Below, piece by piece: positions 22,800 through 35,622 of a DNA stretch of 39,579 nucleotides. Numbering within the stretch: the first letter of the stretch is position 1; every line of letters begins with the position of its first letter. A program made the position numbers and the translations under genes. Source of the stretch: Smittium mucronatum. Lineage: Eukaryota > Kickxellomycota > Harpellomycetes > Harpellales > Legeriomycetaceae. The stretch covers positions 1 through 39,579 of the forward strand of contig LSSL01000454.1 in the NCBI GenBank assembly GCA_001953115.1, read 5' to 3'. A model generated the notes under the pieces. That model was given only the letters and a program-made list of their open reading frames with translations. It searched no databases and was not told the origin of the DNA.

Positions 22800-25700
22800 T
22801 TTCTAATTTTTTTCAAAAATCCTACACCAATTTCATACACTCAGTATAAAAATCAATTTATTTAAATTTCGATTCTTTGCTTAAGTTCTTAAAACCTCTA
22901 AGTATTGTAATATATTTTAAATAGTAGACAAAAACTCAAATTAATTAGTTTCTATTAAGTATAATATTACATGCGATAAATATTTAGCTACTGAAAATGG
23001 GGTTTTTTCCACGCAGTTATTACTAAGCAAATTTTTTTTTATTAATCCAAAATTTCATTTTGTAATTATTTTTACAGAATAATAAATCGATTTCAAATAA
23101 TATTATTTGTTTTAACTTGAATTTTTTTTTTATAAATTTTAAACTTTATTTGGGTATATTTCAATTATTTTTTTTTATGAGTTTTTTATTATTGGCATAG
23201 CCTTAATAGAAAATTATAAATTTATGATATTTTATTAGAGAAGGTGTTATGATCGCTCTATCTTAATTTTAGAGGAAAAATCTTTTAAGGCAAGGTCTAG
23301 AGATACACTAAACCTACCTATATTGTTTTTTAAACTTGTTAGCTTTTTGAATACAATAAAGTTTCAAAAGATTAATTAATGTTTAATTACAATAACTTTT
23401 CTCAAACATTACTCATGTATCGTTTTTGGTTTTATTTATAGCATTATTATATATTATTTTATTTTATTTTTTTTCTTGGTATTTAAATATCCCGAATATT
23501 AATAACAAAAGTTTATTATAACAAATAATTGTAAAAAATTAAATTGCGGAAAATGGTCAAAATTTTAATGAATAAAAAAAACTTGGTTTAAATTTATAAA
23601 AAAATTATTGATGTCTATAGTAAATTTTTTTGGTACAGAGGTATTTATTTCTTGCTTTAAAAAAATTATTTTATTATTTTCGATAATTTATTTATATTTT
23701 ATAATCTAAGCTTTTTTGCTAGATTTTTGATTTTTTTTACTCAATATAATCATAGCCATTTAGTAGATTTTTTTTTTATCTGTTATATAATTGTTATTAT
23801 TCAAATTCAAATTCAAATATTGTTAATATAGTTTATAGATAAATAAAATAAAATGATTTTTTATAGAATATTTTTGAATTATGTGAAATGAAATAATGAA
23901 TTTAGACACTTTTCGAACTAAATTTTTTATAATTTTTTAATGCTATTGTTTTAATTAGAAAAGTTCATCTAAAATTAAAAATTATAAGTGAGAATACTTC
24001 AAAAAATAAATTTGTGAAAATCCGATATTTTTATATTGGCCGCAGAGAGAAAAAAAAAATTAACGCAGAATCAATAGAATTACAATTTTCTTTGTTGGTT
24101 TATATTATTTATCATACATATATGTAGAGTTTTAAATAAAAAAATAATGGAATTCCCACAATTGAAATCATAATTGTGGGCTTTATTAAATAAATATCGA
24201 TTATTTAAAAAAAATTTAAGAAAAATAATAAACTAATATATATATATATTAATTTTTAAAGACGTCATTGATAAAAGAAGTCTTTGTCTTTTGAAATTAA
24301 TTTAAAAGGATATTGATTGCAAATATAATAATGTATAAGGGTATTAATTTGAAAAAAATATAAATTTGAAGAGGGACTGATTTGCAAAGATATAAAAACT
24401 TCCAAGCATAATAATTTTAAAATATTTAATTAGATCAGTTAAATTATATATCATCAAAGAAAAAAAAATATTAAAAAAAATGAAGTAGAAAAAAATAACG
24501 AAAATAATACCATTTGCAAGAATTAATGCATAAAATAAATTTATCTGTATCCCTAAGTAGAAAAAAACGCGCTCCAAATATAATTAAAATTCACATAAAA
24601 TTCACAAAATTTTTACATCTTTAAAATAAACATTTTTTGATACTGAAAATATATAAAGGGGTTAGTTCTTATATATTCTCATTAGTTTTTTTTCTCCTTT
24701 TTAACTACTACTCTTTACAGCATTTCTCAGAAAAGAAAAACACCCAAAATAAAAAAAGTCAAAAACAAAACAAAAAAAATTAGTTACAATAAGAATCAAT
24801 CAAATTCAACCTTTTAATTAAAAAAGTGGATTAATTTGAATACAGAAAATTATATCGACGTTCAGAATCTACTGGGAATCCGAAAGAAAAAATCGAAGCT
24901 ATAAAGGTCTGCAGAACTTTGCAAAAGTAGTCTTCACCATATCAAAAAAACCCTCAAAATTTATGTATATATTAATTCCATTGATAATTATATTTAGTGA
25001 AAACGTATTTTAATTTATTTTTTCTCCATAAATGTACATTTTTTACATAGATAATGAAAGAAAAAAGGTAATAATAATTGATTTGTGATTTGAGAAAAAA
25101 TTAACTGGTGAATTTTATAAAATAATTATAGAATACGGAAAAAATATATCTCTTCAGGTGGGGTTTTTAAATGAAAAACTAAAAAGATAATTTACATTAA
25201 TTATTCACTAAATATATAAATAAAAATACAAAAATAATTCAATAGTTTTTTAAAAAAGCATTTTTTTTCTGTAATAATCTAATAAATATGAAATATATAC
25301 GTAAATAAGGTAATAGAAATGTGAGAAATTGGAAGGAGGCCAAAAAAAAAAAATTTAATAAATTTTTAACTTAGTATATAAAAAATAAAACAGAACAAAA
25401 AAAATTCAGAGAATTTAACTATTTACCCATGTTTATCTATGTTAATATGTGATATTCAGAATATTATTTATGATCTCACCCTAATATTAAGAATTTATTT
25501 CATAAATAGAAGGCAATGATTTTTAAAAAGAACCTAATTTGTTAAATAATTGATTTTTTCTTGTTTTTATTTTAGTGATTTTTTTTTAAATAATATCAAA
25601 ACTATACTATAATTACCAAAAAATGAAAAACAAAAAATTCGAAATTCAAAATTGAAACTAAGAATTAGACTATTATAGCTAATATACTTATTTTTTGGTT

Positions 25701-28700
25701 CTTTTTTTGGTTGGCTAAGTTAATGAGATTTAATTTGTCTATAGAAACCCCACCCCTCTCAACACCACCACTTATGGCATATCTTAAATTAGTATATCAA
25801 ATAAGTTAAATATATGAATAATGATGATTTTTTTTGAAGAAAAAATATTTTTTCAATATCGAACTTCTAATTACAATTCATTTAATAAGGGCATTAAAAA
25901 AATATCATACACTCAATCTTATGATTTATCTTCTTTTTTTCATAAAAATGACTATTAAATGTTAATAATCATATTGATAATAGAAGTTTAGCCTTTTTAC
26001 GGGAAATTTATCAGAACGTGTTATTATCTAATTTTTCTTCTTTTTAACGACGAATATAAAGTATTATAATTATGCTTGCTTTTTTAATTGTAAAAATACA
26101 TTTCAAGATCTAAAAAAATGAATAACGGTGTAAAACTTAGGCAGTTTGTTCTCTTAAAAGTAAAAAAAATCAATCCTATAATACACTGCAGGGTATTTCA
26201 GCAATAAGCCAATACAATTCTGCTTATTAAAAAGAAAATTTTGTCGAGCAATTGTCAAATTTTTGATTTTTCAAAATTTTCTTAGGAATGATTAATAGAT
26301 CTTGAGATATAAAAAAAATAAAATATAAAAAATATAAAAAAATTGCATATGGAATATATTAATAATTATTATATAGATTTATTTAGCTATGAAAGAAAAA
26401 AAATCCTTTTTATAGTTATTTTAAGATTTTTTTTAGCTTGATATTTTTTTGTGTAGTTTTTCTTAATTTTGTGTAAATATTTTTAATATTATATAAAAAA
26501 ACGCATACTCTTATTTTTGTTGTAAATGCTATAATCTAATAAATCAAAATTTATTCTTCAAAATGTATAATTAGGATAACAAATTACTTGGAGGTAAAAG
26601 AGATTTTTTATATAATTTATCTTAAATCTCCATTATCTTTAGTGAAAAAAAAATATTAATTTAAAAAAAATTATAAGTTTTTAAATTGATTTAGATAATT
26701 AAAACAAATTTAGATATTTTTTTCATTCATGGATTTTTTTAAAATGGATTTTAATTTTAAGATTGGTCAATTGTTAAATATAATAAAAAGAATTTAAGAT
26801 GAGGATATTGTATAGTTTTTTTTATAAAAACTAAAGATAAATAATAAAATAATTAATTATCTATTTAATATAAGTAGATAGTAAATTTTAACAATTTTTT
26901 TAAGATTTATTTAAAAAAATTTAATTAAAATTGAAAATTTATTTTTTTAAAAGTTTAAATTTTTTGTCGAAAAATTTGCCATTTTTCAAAATAAATCGTC
27001 ATTTCATTAAATTTTACAAAATTACATTTAATTATCTTTAATTTTTTATTTATATTATTTTTCATCAATATTAAAAAGCTATATAAATTCCCTTGGCTTT
27101 TTCACCTAAATTTATCATTTCAGAATTTTATAGAAATTTGCAGAAATATATATAAAAAAACCATCATAGCCAAACCTTTTACAAAATAAATTTATTAGCA
27201 CTCATATTAACCCATATATTAAAATTTACAGTATTATAATTAAATGTAATAAAAAATATTTATTTTTAAAAAACTTCATAAGTTATAGAAATTTCCTGAT
27301 TCTTATTTTAATAAAAGATTTGGTTAAGTTTCTATATTCAAAAAAAGAAATAACTATTTCCTCACTCATGTCATCAAAATCTAAAATTAAAATCTAAATC
27401 TAATTAATTTTTAATAATATAAAACAAATATATTTAATAAGATTTTTTTTCTTGTTCCAGGATAATATGGCTAGGTGAAATAATAATAAAATTTATTTTA
27501 AGTATTTAAATTTAGATACTTATATTAATAAAAAAAAATGCATTGTTCTCGAATTGTTATTCAATTTTCTCGCGAAAAACTTCTGGCACATAAAAAAGCC
27601 ATAAAAATCAATATTGCTTAATTTAGTCTATTTTTTATAGTAATAAATTTAGCTTTTGATTACTGAGATAAAATAAAATTAATAAAATCAAGTCATCCCA
27701 GTTATAAATTGAAATTGATAAAATTATCAATTTTATAAAAACACATGATAGACAAAAATATGGATTAATTTTAACGGAATGAAAAAAGAAATGGATTTAA
27801 AGTTGATAAATTGAAAATATTTCAAGAATATTTTATGCTTTAATAATAATTTAAATTATTTACGTTTAAAAGTTGATTAAGAAATATTTTATTGGTATGG
27901 AATTTAATGATTTTTTTTTTCAGAAATATTTGAGGATTATATTATTTAGATAAAAAAAGGTTTCATCGAGTATATATAAATTTTTATAAAATATGATCTA
28001 AAATAAATAATTTATCTATCTCATGCCAAAAAATTTGAAAAATAGAATAGAAAAACTTTTATTGAATCAATATATATATATAATTATATTTCTTAATCAT
28101 TATTTTTTCTCATCTGAAAATTTTTTAACGAAATAAACTTTTAATCGAAATATTACCTGTATTTCTCAAAATAATATCATACAACAATAGTTTCTAAAAA
28201 ATTGATATAATTAAATTATATTCTTAATATAAATAAGGCTTGATATATTTTATTTAAAAAATCTACTAAAAATAGTTGTAATTATTAATATTAATATGAA
28301 TTATATGTTTATCGAATTTTTTTTAAACTTTAAAATCACAAATGCTAAAATTTATTACAATTTGAAATAAATAAAATACATATTTTAGAGTTCAAACTTA
28401 AAATATCTAGTTCTCTCGCAAGATTATGAAAGTTGGTAGGAAGAAAATTTAGTTTTTTTTTATATTACATAACCCGAAGAGCTTAAATTAATGAGATTAA
28501 AAAATATATCTAATTAATTATCTCAAAAATCAAAAAATATTTTAATCCTCTGATTAAATTCTATAATTTTCACCAAAATCTAAATTATTTAAAACTAAAT
28601 TATTTTAGCCCTATTTTTTTAAATTTTATAAAGGTTTTTATGATGATGAGAAAGTAGTAATATCTAAGAAATTCATTATCTAAGATATTAAAATCCAATA

Positions 28701-31700
28701 TTTAGCGGTATATATACTTTGGAAACATTATAAACTGGTTCTTCAAACGAATAAACAAAATTTTAAAAGAAGTATATCTTTCCCAAACGGTTCTTCGAAA
28801 TTTTTTAACCGATTAGCTTTCTGAAATAAAATAAAATTATTCGGAGTCAGACATTTTTGTGCTAATAAATCTATCATTATTGTCTAAATGCCAAAAATCC
28901 ACCCATATTTATATTTTTATGTTAATATTTGTGCGATTATTTTTATTATTTTTAATTCTATAACACTAATTGGAAACTTTCAAGGTAGTTATTTACATAA
29001 TAAATTTTTTCAATTAAAGTAAAAATATAGATTCGAAATTATAATATAATTTATTTTTTTATCCTAATACTTTAAAATTGTGTCACTAAATAAATTTTTT
29101 TGGGAAAAAAAGTATTATGAATCACATGAAAAATATTATTTTTAGCTTTAAGTAGATTTTGATGTGATTTTGCTATAAAATATGTATAATTAATCCAGAA
29201 ACAGCTTTTTATATCTTCCTAAAGTTTCCACAACAAGTTAATTCGTAATAAAAATACTTAATTTTTTTTCTGGCAGCTAATTTTCATTTCAGATATCTTA
29301 TAGCTTTTTATTGTATCAATATAAGTATAATAAGTGAACTGTATTTATTGAAAATTTTTTTTTTCAAAAAGTAGCTAAAACCTTATAACCATTAGTTTAA
29401 TTAGTTTTTTTTGTATATTTATAATAAATTAGTAAAAACATAACATTTACTAATGAAAATAAGTACTATTTTTAGAAAAAATTCGGATTTTTTTTTTTTT
29501 AATTCGATTTTATAAATTTAAATTATAAAATATATATAATTATAATTATTTGTACTGTGTGAGAGAAATAAATTTAATTTAAATCTATTTTATGTTTAAT
29601 ATAATTTTCAAACAGAAAAATAGAAATAAATTCTTAAATATGATCAAAAAAATGATAAATCAAGAAAGGAATTGCTTGCAGTATCTTTTGGTTAATTTAT
29701 TAAGAGCTATATCAAATACTTACTAAATTTTTGGATTAAAATAAATAAAAAAAATTGATGTGGTATAAATTCACTAAAAAATAGTTTTCAAAATGCATAT
29801 TTCGATTTCGATTTCGATTTATATATATTCTTTTAAAAAAATTTAATATAAATTTTCAATTTTTGAAATTGAACTAAAATTCTCAAAAAAATGATGATTT
29901 TGTGTAGAAAATTTTAGTTTGGTGATAATTATAAATAAAAAATCGCCGAATTTTACTTTAAAAAGTGAGTATGAAGTTCAAAAATATAACATAAAAAACA
30001 TTTATTGGAATTATTTTATGGTAATAAAAGTAATTTTAATACTACATAATGTAGAAAAATGAAATTATTATATATAAGGAAATATAAAAAATTAATCCAC
30101 ATACCCTCTAGGAAATTATTTTTTCACAAAAAAATATCAATTAACCCGCTCCCCCCCCCCATTCAAAAAAAATTGGGGAATTTAACCGGAAAAAAAAAGC
30201 TCCTTTATTTAAACTAAATATATTAAAGGGGAAATATCAATAAAAAAATTAATCATTGTACTAGTTATAGTATAATTATTTAAAATCTTTATCATTTTGG
30301 CTATTTATTAAAAATAAACCTAATAATTTCGGGACAAATCAGAAAATCTGAATATGTTCATCAAAGAATGAACCTCTCAAAATTATTCTCAGATCAGTCC
30401 TTGAAAAATTATTTTAATCCTAAAATAAATATAATCTCCTAAAACCACACAATATATTTATTTTACTTACTAAAAAAACGAATCTATAGTTTAAAACACC
30501 CATTTAAAAAATAATCCTGAAGACCAATTAGCAATTATAAAATAGAAAAAAAAAACTCTGAGCGTTTTTCGTTTAATAAAGAAAAGTTAATATTGATTTT
30601 TATATATTGGAAAGCTTATTTGAAAAAAAAAATCAGAATCATTCTTTGATGGGAAAGAAAAATATAATATAGATTTTATTTGGGATCCTCAAAAAATAAT
30701 GAAGGATTTTAATGAATATTTTCACAAATTCAAATCATATTAATTTTATTTAATATACATATTAAAATATATGCCAAAGATAGTTTGAGGTTAATTTGTA
30801 TTATTAAGAAAAATCCATAGAATCATTATGGATAGATTTTCTTATATTAAATTTAATTCAAGATATATAAAATACAATTTAATATTAAATAATAATAAAA
30901 AATTTATAGATTTAAAAAATGGAGGTGAAAAATTACTATGATAATCTTTTAGATTTTTTTTTTACAAATTTCATTTAAAATTAAATTACTTTTGACTGTT
31001 AATTTTTTTTTTTTGATTTATTCAATATTGAATATAATTCAAAATATATTTGTTATGATTATTATAAGATATTTCTTTAATAAGGCTTTTCATATCGGGG
31101 AAAAAAAATAATTTTAAAAATCTCAAATTGACAAGTAATATTCTAATAAAGATTGAATGGGTTCAATTTTAATTAAAGTAAATTTGAGTGCATTCATTAT
31201 TTTAAAAAAATATCATCTTTTTTGAATTTTTTAAACTAGCATTTACATATATACTCTTGGAATTTTTCATTTTTTCATTTTTTCATGTTTTTTATTTTCT
31301 AAATTCGCAATCCAGATTATGTATTATCTCACTACAAATTAAATATTTGTCTAAAAACAAAGGATTTTGAATTTTTTTTAAAATTGTGTTAAACATATCT
31401 TATTCTAGTGAAATTTTGTTTAAATAAACTACATAATTTTACGTCGTTTTATTAGGTTCTATTAATACTTATTATCTTCGTAGAAAAAATTGAATCCCAA
31501 ATGTTGTTATAGTAAATATCAGCCATCATAATTATTATTGGACTTGAAGTACTTTAAGAAACAAAATTTGAGAAATAAATAAACCTAAATTAATATTGAT
31601 TTAAATTAGATAAAACTTTATATATTATAATGTTAGATGATATCAATTTTGATAATATTTCAGTAAAGAAACGAAAAAAAATTTTAAGTTTCTATTCTTG

Positions 31701-32350
31701 AAATTTTTTTGAGAAAAGGAATTAATTATTATTATCAGAATATAAAAAATATTTCCAAATAAACAAAATAAAATATTGTGATCTTGAAAATATAAAAATT
31801 GTGTATTTTTGTCTTTTTTTTGGATATAGATAGGCTATTTGAAAATTAAAATATCTTATTAAAATAACGCCGACGCTTTAAATAAAAAAATTATAACAAA
31901 AAAACAAAAAAAAACTTAAATATAGTAAATAAAAAGATAAAAAAATGAATTATATTTGGATTTTGAATCATTAAAATATTTCTAGCAATGAAATTTAATA
32001 TGTGAATTTTTTTTTTGAAAATTTACTATAAATTCGAAACAAAAAATCCCTAAAAATCTAATACCAAGCATTATTATATTATTAAAAAGGCAAAAAATAA
32101 ACAATATTTATTATATTTTTTCTTTAATACAAATACTAAAATGGAAAATTTCCGAAATCGAATCATAACAAAACAAATTAAACATAATTTCTGAAAAAAA
32201 TAGAATTTCAAATAAAAAAAAAAAGAAGAAACATATTTAAAAACTAAATCAATAATTATGTATTTTAAAAAATAATATTATTATGAATAGTATATCGAAC
32301 TCCCTTCTTTTATATTTTTATTTGAAAATTGTAAAATATAGATTCTATTT
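22800..32350. other. AT-rich gene-free stretch
   Basis: No gene was recognised. Small features are (TTCAAA)3 near 23799-23816, a perfect hairpin at 24155-24180, a TA tract near 24236-24250, a C-rich scrap at 25747-25772, (TTTCGA)3 at 29800-29817, and a C10 run at 30151-30160 closely followed by GGGG. Confidence 0.6.
24155..24180. repeat. Perfect 9-bp hairpin
   Basis: CCCACAATT (24155-24163) and AATTGTGGG (24172-24180) pair perfectly around an 8-base loop. It is isolated in AT-rich DNA with no coding region beside it. Its function is unknown. The G+C-rich base of the stem makes it stand out. Confidence 0.6.
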
Positions 32351-32457
32351 TTTAATGAAGCATCAATCTAAATATACCTTAATAAATATTAAATCGGTGA
32401 GGTTTCTATTATAAGTAAATAAGAATATATCCTGTTTGTATTGAGTTTTCTTTATTC

Positions 32458-32571
32458 TTAAAAAAATTTTACTACCTTTTTCGATTTCTTTGTCGGGGTT
32501 CCAATTTCCACTGAATCTATTGTAGATTTGGGAATAAATCTGTTCAACTTGGCCTGGTTCTTGGTACTCAT
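32458..32571 (-). CDS. Possible first exon of a nuclear protein gene
   Basis: From ATG at 32571 a 37-codon frame runs MSTKNQAKLNRFIPK, then STIDSVEIGTPTKKSKK, then VVKFF-stop. Composition is balanced and base content is unlike the flanks. GTAGTA after the KK pair (from 32475) could be a 5' splice site, giving a 32-codon first exon in phase 0. QAKLNRFI resembles a PCNA-interacting (PIP) box, whose consensus is Q-x-x-L-x-x-aromatic-aromatic but with Ile last. TPTKKSKK resembles a basic nuclear localisation signal. Both are short patterns that occur by chance. The overlapping frame at 32635-32363 is open longer but looks less like protein. No downstream exon was identified. Confidence 0.35.
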   Translation of the reverse strand: MSTKNQAKLNRFIPKSTIDSVEIGTPTKKSKKVVKFF

Positions 32572-33030
32572 TTTCTTTTGTCTCTACAATGTTTTCCTTT
32601 TTTGTTATAGTTAGTTTTAAAATTATTAATAACATATTTTATTTATTTATTTATTTTATTTTTGTCTCGTTTTTATCTTATTTTTTGAATTTTATCTTAT
32701 TTTTTAGTTTATTTTTTGAATATTTTTAAGATAAAAAAATAGCATTTAAAAAACTAAGGCAAAACTTTTATAGTACGGCTGAATTTTAGTTTAGAATCAA
32801 AAATATTAGTATATTCTTTATAAGCTGAAAATTTTACTTTATGATTATTCCGAATTACTATCTATAATAAATATATGTCTTCAAAGATCTTCCAGGATCA
32901 TATTTTTTCTTATTTCTCTTTTTCCGAAAAAAAACCATCATCTTTTTATTTCTTTTTATTGATTTCTTCTAATACATCTTTTACGCAAGCAAAATATCAT
33001 ATTAATAATCTCTACCATTCATATTTCATG

Positions 33031-33189
33031 TCATTGGTTATACCTGAAGCGTTGTAAACATGATCCTTGATTAGCTAATCCCTCTCCTTCTTTGTCATCA
33101 CTTATCTTTAAGTGTTGAGTTGTTTTTTCTTTATTTTCCAATCTTTTTACCGCTTTATAATTTTTACAAAGTACTACTCTTGTACTAAA
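33031..33189 (-). pseudogene. Unidentified coding-like segment, no start codon
   Basis: Fifty-two codons are open between TGA stops, with no ATG. The peptide (STRVVLCKNYKAVKRLENKE, then KTTQHLKISDDKEGEGLANQ, then GSCLQRFRYNQ) is hydrophilic and clearly more protein-like than its surroundings. CAG|GTATAA near 33048 could be a 5' splice site. In the following 150 bases (to about 32875) two frames each give coherent pieces (for example DVLEEINKKK and DDGFFSEKEK) broken by TAA, TAG and TGA. I read this as a decayed gene or element, or as an intron-containing gene on the same strand as 32458-32571. The family is unknown. Confidence 0.4.
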
Positions 33190-33632
33190 TCATAATTTGA
33201 AAGTTATTCAAAGGGTAATCATAAATGCATATATGACGATCCTAACTTCTACATATGATTTAAATATGACTGAAAAAAATCTATTCGATGAATTTAAAAT
33301 TATCGAATTACAGATTTTTTTAAAAATAAACTCTAATAGGTAAGCATAATTGTTGGATATTCTATTTTGCTAAATAAAAAAATATTACTAAATCTAATAA
33401 TAAAATACAAGTTTTTATAATTTTTTTAAAAGAATAACTTTCAACTCTAAAAAGTTAATATGTGTTTTAAATAGTAAAAAATGTAAATTCAATCAGGAAT
33501 AAAAGATTGAAATTCATATCAATTAACATTATAAAAAAAAAATTGATAATAAAAAACTTAATGAAATTATAAAAAAATTACAAATTAAGAGTTTTTCTTT
33601 ATATTTACATAAAATTTAACTGGAAAAATTTC

Positions 33633-33684
33633 AACTGGGTACAGAGCCACAAAAACAGCAGATGTAAGTGAAGTGAAATGAAAC

Positions 33685-33715
<31 letters not shown>

Positions 33716-33790
33716 TCATTGTTTAACATTTTTTAAATTGTTTTAAATTGTTTTATCTATTGAAAATTAAATTAATAAACTCCCTATATT
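33633..33790 (+). mobile_element. Diverged LINE 3' end (family A, copy 2)
   Basis: This aligns along its length with 1311-1440. Both contain CTGGGTAC/GTGGGTAC, then GAGCC, then CAGATG, GTGAAATGAAA/GGATGAAATT, an AT-rich stretch and AATAAA(C/T)TCCCT near the end. The hairpin seen in copy 1 is lost, the A-tail is gone, and an (ATT)n microsatellite (about 33685-33714) has grown where copy 1 has GATTATTTTTTT. No flanking duplication was found, so this copy is older. Confidence 0.7.
33685..33714 (+). repeat. (ATT)n microsatellite
   Basis: About ten perfect ATT units lie inside the LINE tail and probably expanded from its GATTATT sequence. Confidence 0.9.
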
Positions 33791-34077
33791 CATAATTCAA
33801 TAATATCGGTGAGGAGAAGCTTTAAAATCGCTGTTCTGAAAAAAACAATATATTAAAAAAAAATTATTAATAATAAATCAATAAAAATAACATAGGTTAT
33901 TTTAACAAAGAAATATATCTGAATTTATATAAGATAAGCAGTGTAAAAAGATAAAATGAACTGTTTTATTATGTTTGAGAATCAATGAAAAACTTTATAA
34001 AAAAACCATAAAATAAAATAAAATTAAAATCTTAAAAATTGCTTAGGTTATTAAAAAAATGGTCAGCATTTTATAAA

Positions 34078-34290
34078 TACTAAAATCTTGCATAGCCAAA
34101 CCGAAATCTGACATCTATCACTAAAATAAAACACTTATCACTAAAAACTGTCATTCATTGCATTTTTTACCACTAAAATTTGAGCTTCATCACTAGATTT
34201 TTTTTTGATTAATTTATTGTCCAAAATTTCAAAAGTTGATGCAAATTTTTCCTTTTTAGGAAATTCGATGAATTGTCCCTTATTGTGTGA
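34078..34290. repeat. Left terminal inverted repeat with CACTAAAA array
   Basis: CACTA-type motifs stand at 34078 (TACTAAAA), 34119, 34139, 34171 and 34191 (CACTAgat), spaced 41, 20, 32 and 20 bases apart. The array is shared with the right arm, apart from one degenerate copy there. Subterminal repeats like these are typically transposase-binding sites. Confidence 0.9.
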
Positions 34291-34633
34291 TATATAAGAT
34301 GGTCATAATTTTTGATAGTAATATAGACTATCAATCCCACCGCAAGTTTTTATATAGGAAAATAATAATTACAACATAAACAAACTCGAAATAAAACTAT
34401 AAATCCTATATTCATAAAAATCAACAGTTCCCAGCGATATAAAAAAGGAGAAATTAGGCTCATATTATCTGATCCTAAACATCTAATAAAATCGAATAAT
34501 GTATGTGCCAAATGGTATAATAAATGTCATAACAGACCCACTATCAACAATATATAATCTTTTGTGACACTCTTATAATCGCTTCATGTTTAATAAGTAA
34601 AGAATAATATATTATTTATTTTTATTAAAGATC

Positions 34634-34753
34634 ATGGCGCAATTTAAACTCGCCAAGAATTTACAAAATGGATATTTTGATAGCTCTTGGCATTCATTTC
34701 AAGCTTTTAGAGAATATTTAAATAGTTACTCCAGTTTTTTGTTGATTAATTAG
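34634..34753 (+). CDS. Short ORF inside the TIR transposon, possible transposase N-terminus
   Basis: A 39-codon frame from ATG begins MAQFKLAKNLQNGYF and continues with SSWHSFQAFREYLNSYSSF before TAG. The pattern of a Phe/Trp-Ser-Phe stretch followed by an amphipathic helix with Tyr is reminiscent of the start of Mutator-type or FAR1-like transposases, but I would not call it on 39 residues. It is upstream of the 34835-35158 frame on the same strand. It is probably a relic broken by the stop. Confidence 0.3.
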   Translation: MAQFKLAKNLQNGYFDSSWHSFQAFREYLNSYSSFLLIN

Positions 34754-34834
34754 GTATTTTTACTATTGATGCTGATAAACTGAACTAATGTCTAGCTTAT
34801 TATAATAATTCGCAACATATAGAAAAGTGGTGAT

Positions 34835-35158
34835 ATGGTTTTGAGATATAAAAAACGAGATATAAAATACTCGAAAAATAGTCGAATGTCTTTTAGAAAG
34901 TTAACTCAATTATTATTAAAACAAAATTTGATAAGTGTTTCCATTTTTTTATTAAATACACATTTTAGAGCTTTCGATAATACCGATAAGTACAATAATC
35001 TTAATCCATTTATTTTTTTTGCTATATTAATGGATATCTCATTCTCCCAAGTACGCACTAAAGCTATTAGTATCAATGTTTTTCGCAATAGGAAAGGGTA
35101 TTTGAAAATTTTCCTCTATATATTTTTATTTCATTATTATTATTTTGAATTCTTGTAG
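34835..35158 (+). CDS. Unidentified 107-codon ORF inside the TIR transposon
   Basis: The frame starts at ATG 34835 with a basic N-terminus (MVLRYKKRDIKYSKNSRMSFRK up to about residue 22), then a mixed middle, and ends in an aromatic-rich hydrophobic tail. It is one of the longest ATG-started frames in the window and fills most of the transposon interior. No DDE triad, zinc finger or other transposase motif is visible. A minus-strand frame (34906-35088) overlaps it but has no ATG. It may be the remains of the transposase in part of its length, or captured or filler DNA. Confidence 0.35.
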   Translation: MVLRYKKRDIKYSKNSRMSFRKLTQLLLKQNLISVSIFLLNTHFRAFDNTDKYNNLNPFIFFAILMDISFSQVRTKAISINVFRNRKGYLKIFLYIFLFHYYYFEFL

Positions 35159-35230
35159 ATAAATTCAAACTGTAATGATATTGAATCTTTTTTTCTTCTA
35201 TCACCGATAAAAATCATGATCAAATAAATT

Positions 35231-35441
35231 TCGCACAATAAGGGACAATTCATCAAATTTACTAAAAAGGAAAAATTTGCATCAACTTTTGAAATTTTGG
35301 CCAATAAATAAATCAAAAAAAATCTAGTGATGAAGCTCAAATTTTAGTGGTAAAAAATGCAATGAGTGACAGTTTTTAGTGATAAGTGTTTGGTTTTAGG
35401 ATAGATGTCAGATTTCGGGTTGGATATGCAAGATTTTAGTG
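35231..35441. repeat. Right terminal inverted repeat
   Basis: This is the reverse complement of the left arm, ending ...ATTTTAGTG at 35441. It carries the same motif array in inverse order, with one copy changed to CCTAAAA. Confidence 0.9.
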
Positions 35442-35622
35442 ATATAATATTTTTACCTTAAAAAAATAGCCTAAAAACGCAACGAAATATTTCTATGAAA
35501 TTTTTGAATTACAAGCTTTCAATGTTTTTTAAAACACGCCAGCTAATAAAATAATATTAAGCGTTAAATTTTCTGTAAAAAATGAAAATAAAAATCCGAG
35601 AAACTTTTATTTTAGATTCCAC

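Larger units (their letters stand above)
34078..35441. mobile_element. DNA transposon with ~210-bp terminal inverted repeats
   Basis: The two ends are near-identical reverse complements (34078-34290 and 35231-35441, about 90 percent by eye), enclosing 940 bp. The extreme ends are TACTAAAATCTTG and CACTAAAATCTTG (reading inward), and CACTAAAA-type motifs recur within each arm. Long repeats of this kind are usual in Mutator-like elements, whereas CACTA ends point to the CMC group. No clean 9-, 8- or 3-bp target duplication is visible, so the superfamily is open. The interior has only short frames (34634-34753, 34835-35158), so it is probably non-autonomous or a decayed copy. The arm similarity implies a younger age than the inverted repeats at 30-1195 and 9965-10556. 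Confidence 0.9.

Noticed and set aside
16606..24577. Open frames at 16606-16800, 21305-21487 and 24344-24577 (minus strand)
   Set aside because: They are Ile/Phe/Tyr/Lys-rich translations of AT-rich DNA with no motif or compositional shift. Their length is within chance.
10560..32350. Mitochondrial or plastid DNA as the source of the AT-rich stretch
   Set aside because: There are no rRNA, tRNA or respiratory genes in over 20 kb, and nuclear-type retrotransposons occur on both sides.
32875..33057. Plus-strand 60-codon frame
   Set aside because: It is Phe/Ser/Leu-rich, as expected for the antisense of the Lys/Glu-rich minus-strand coding-like sequence.
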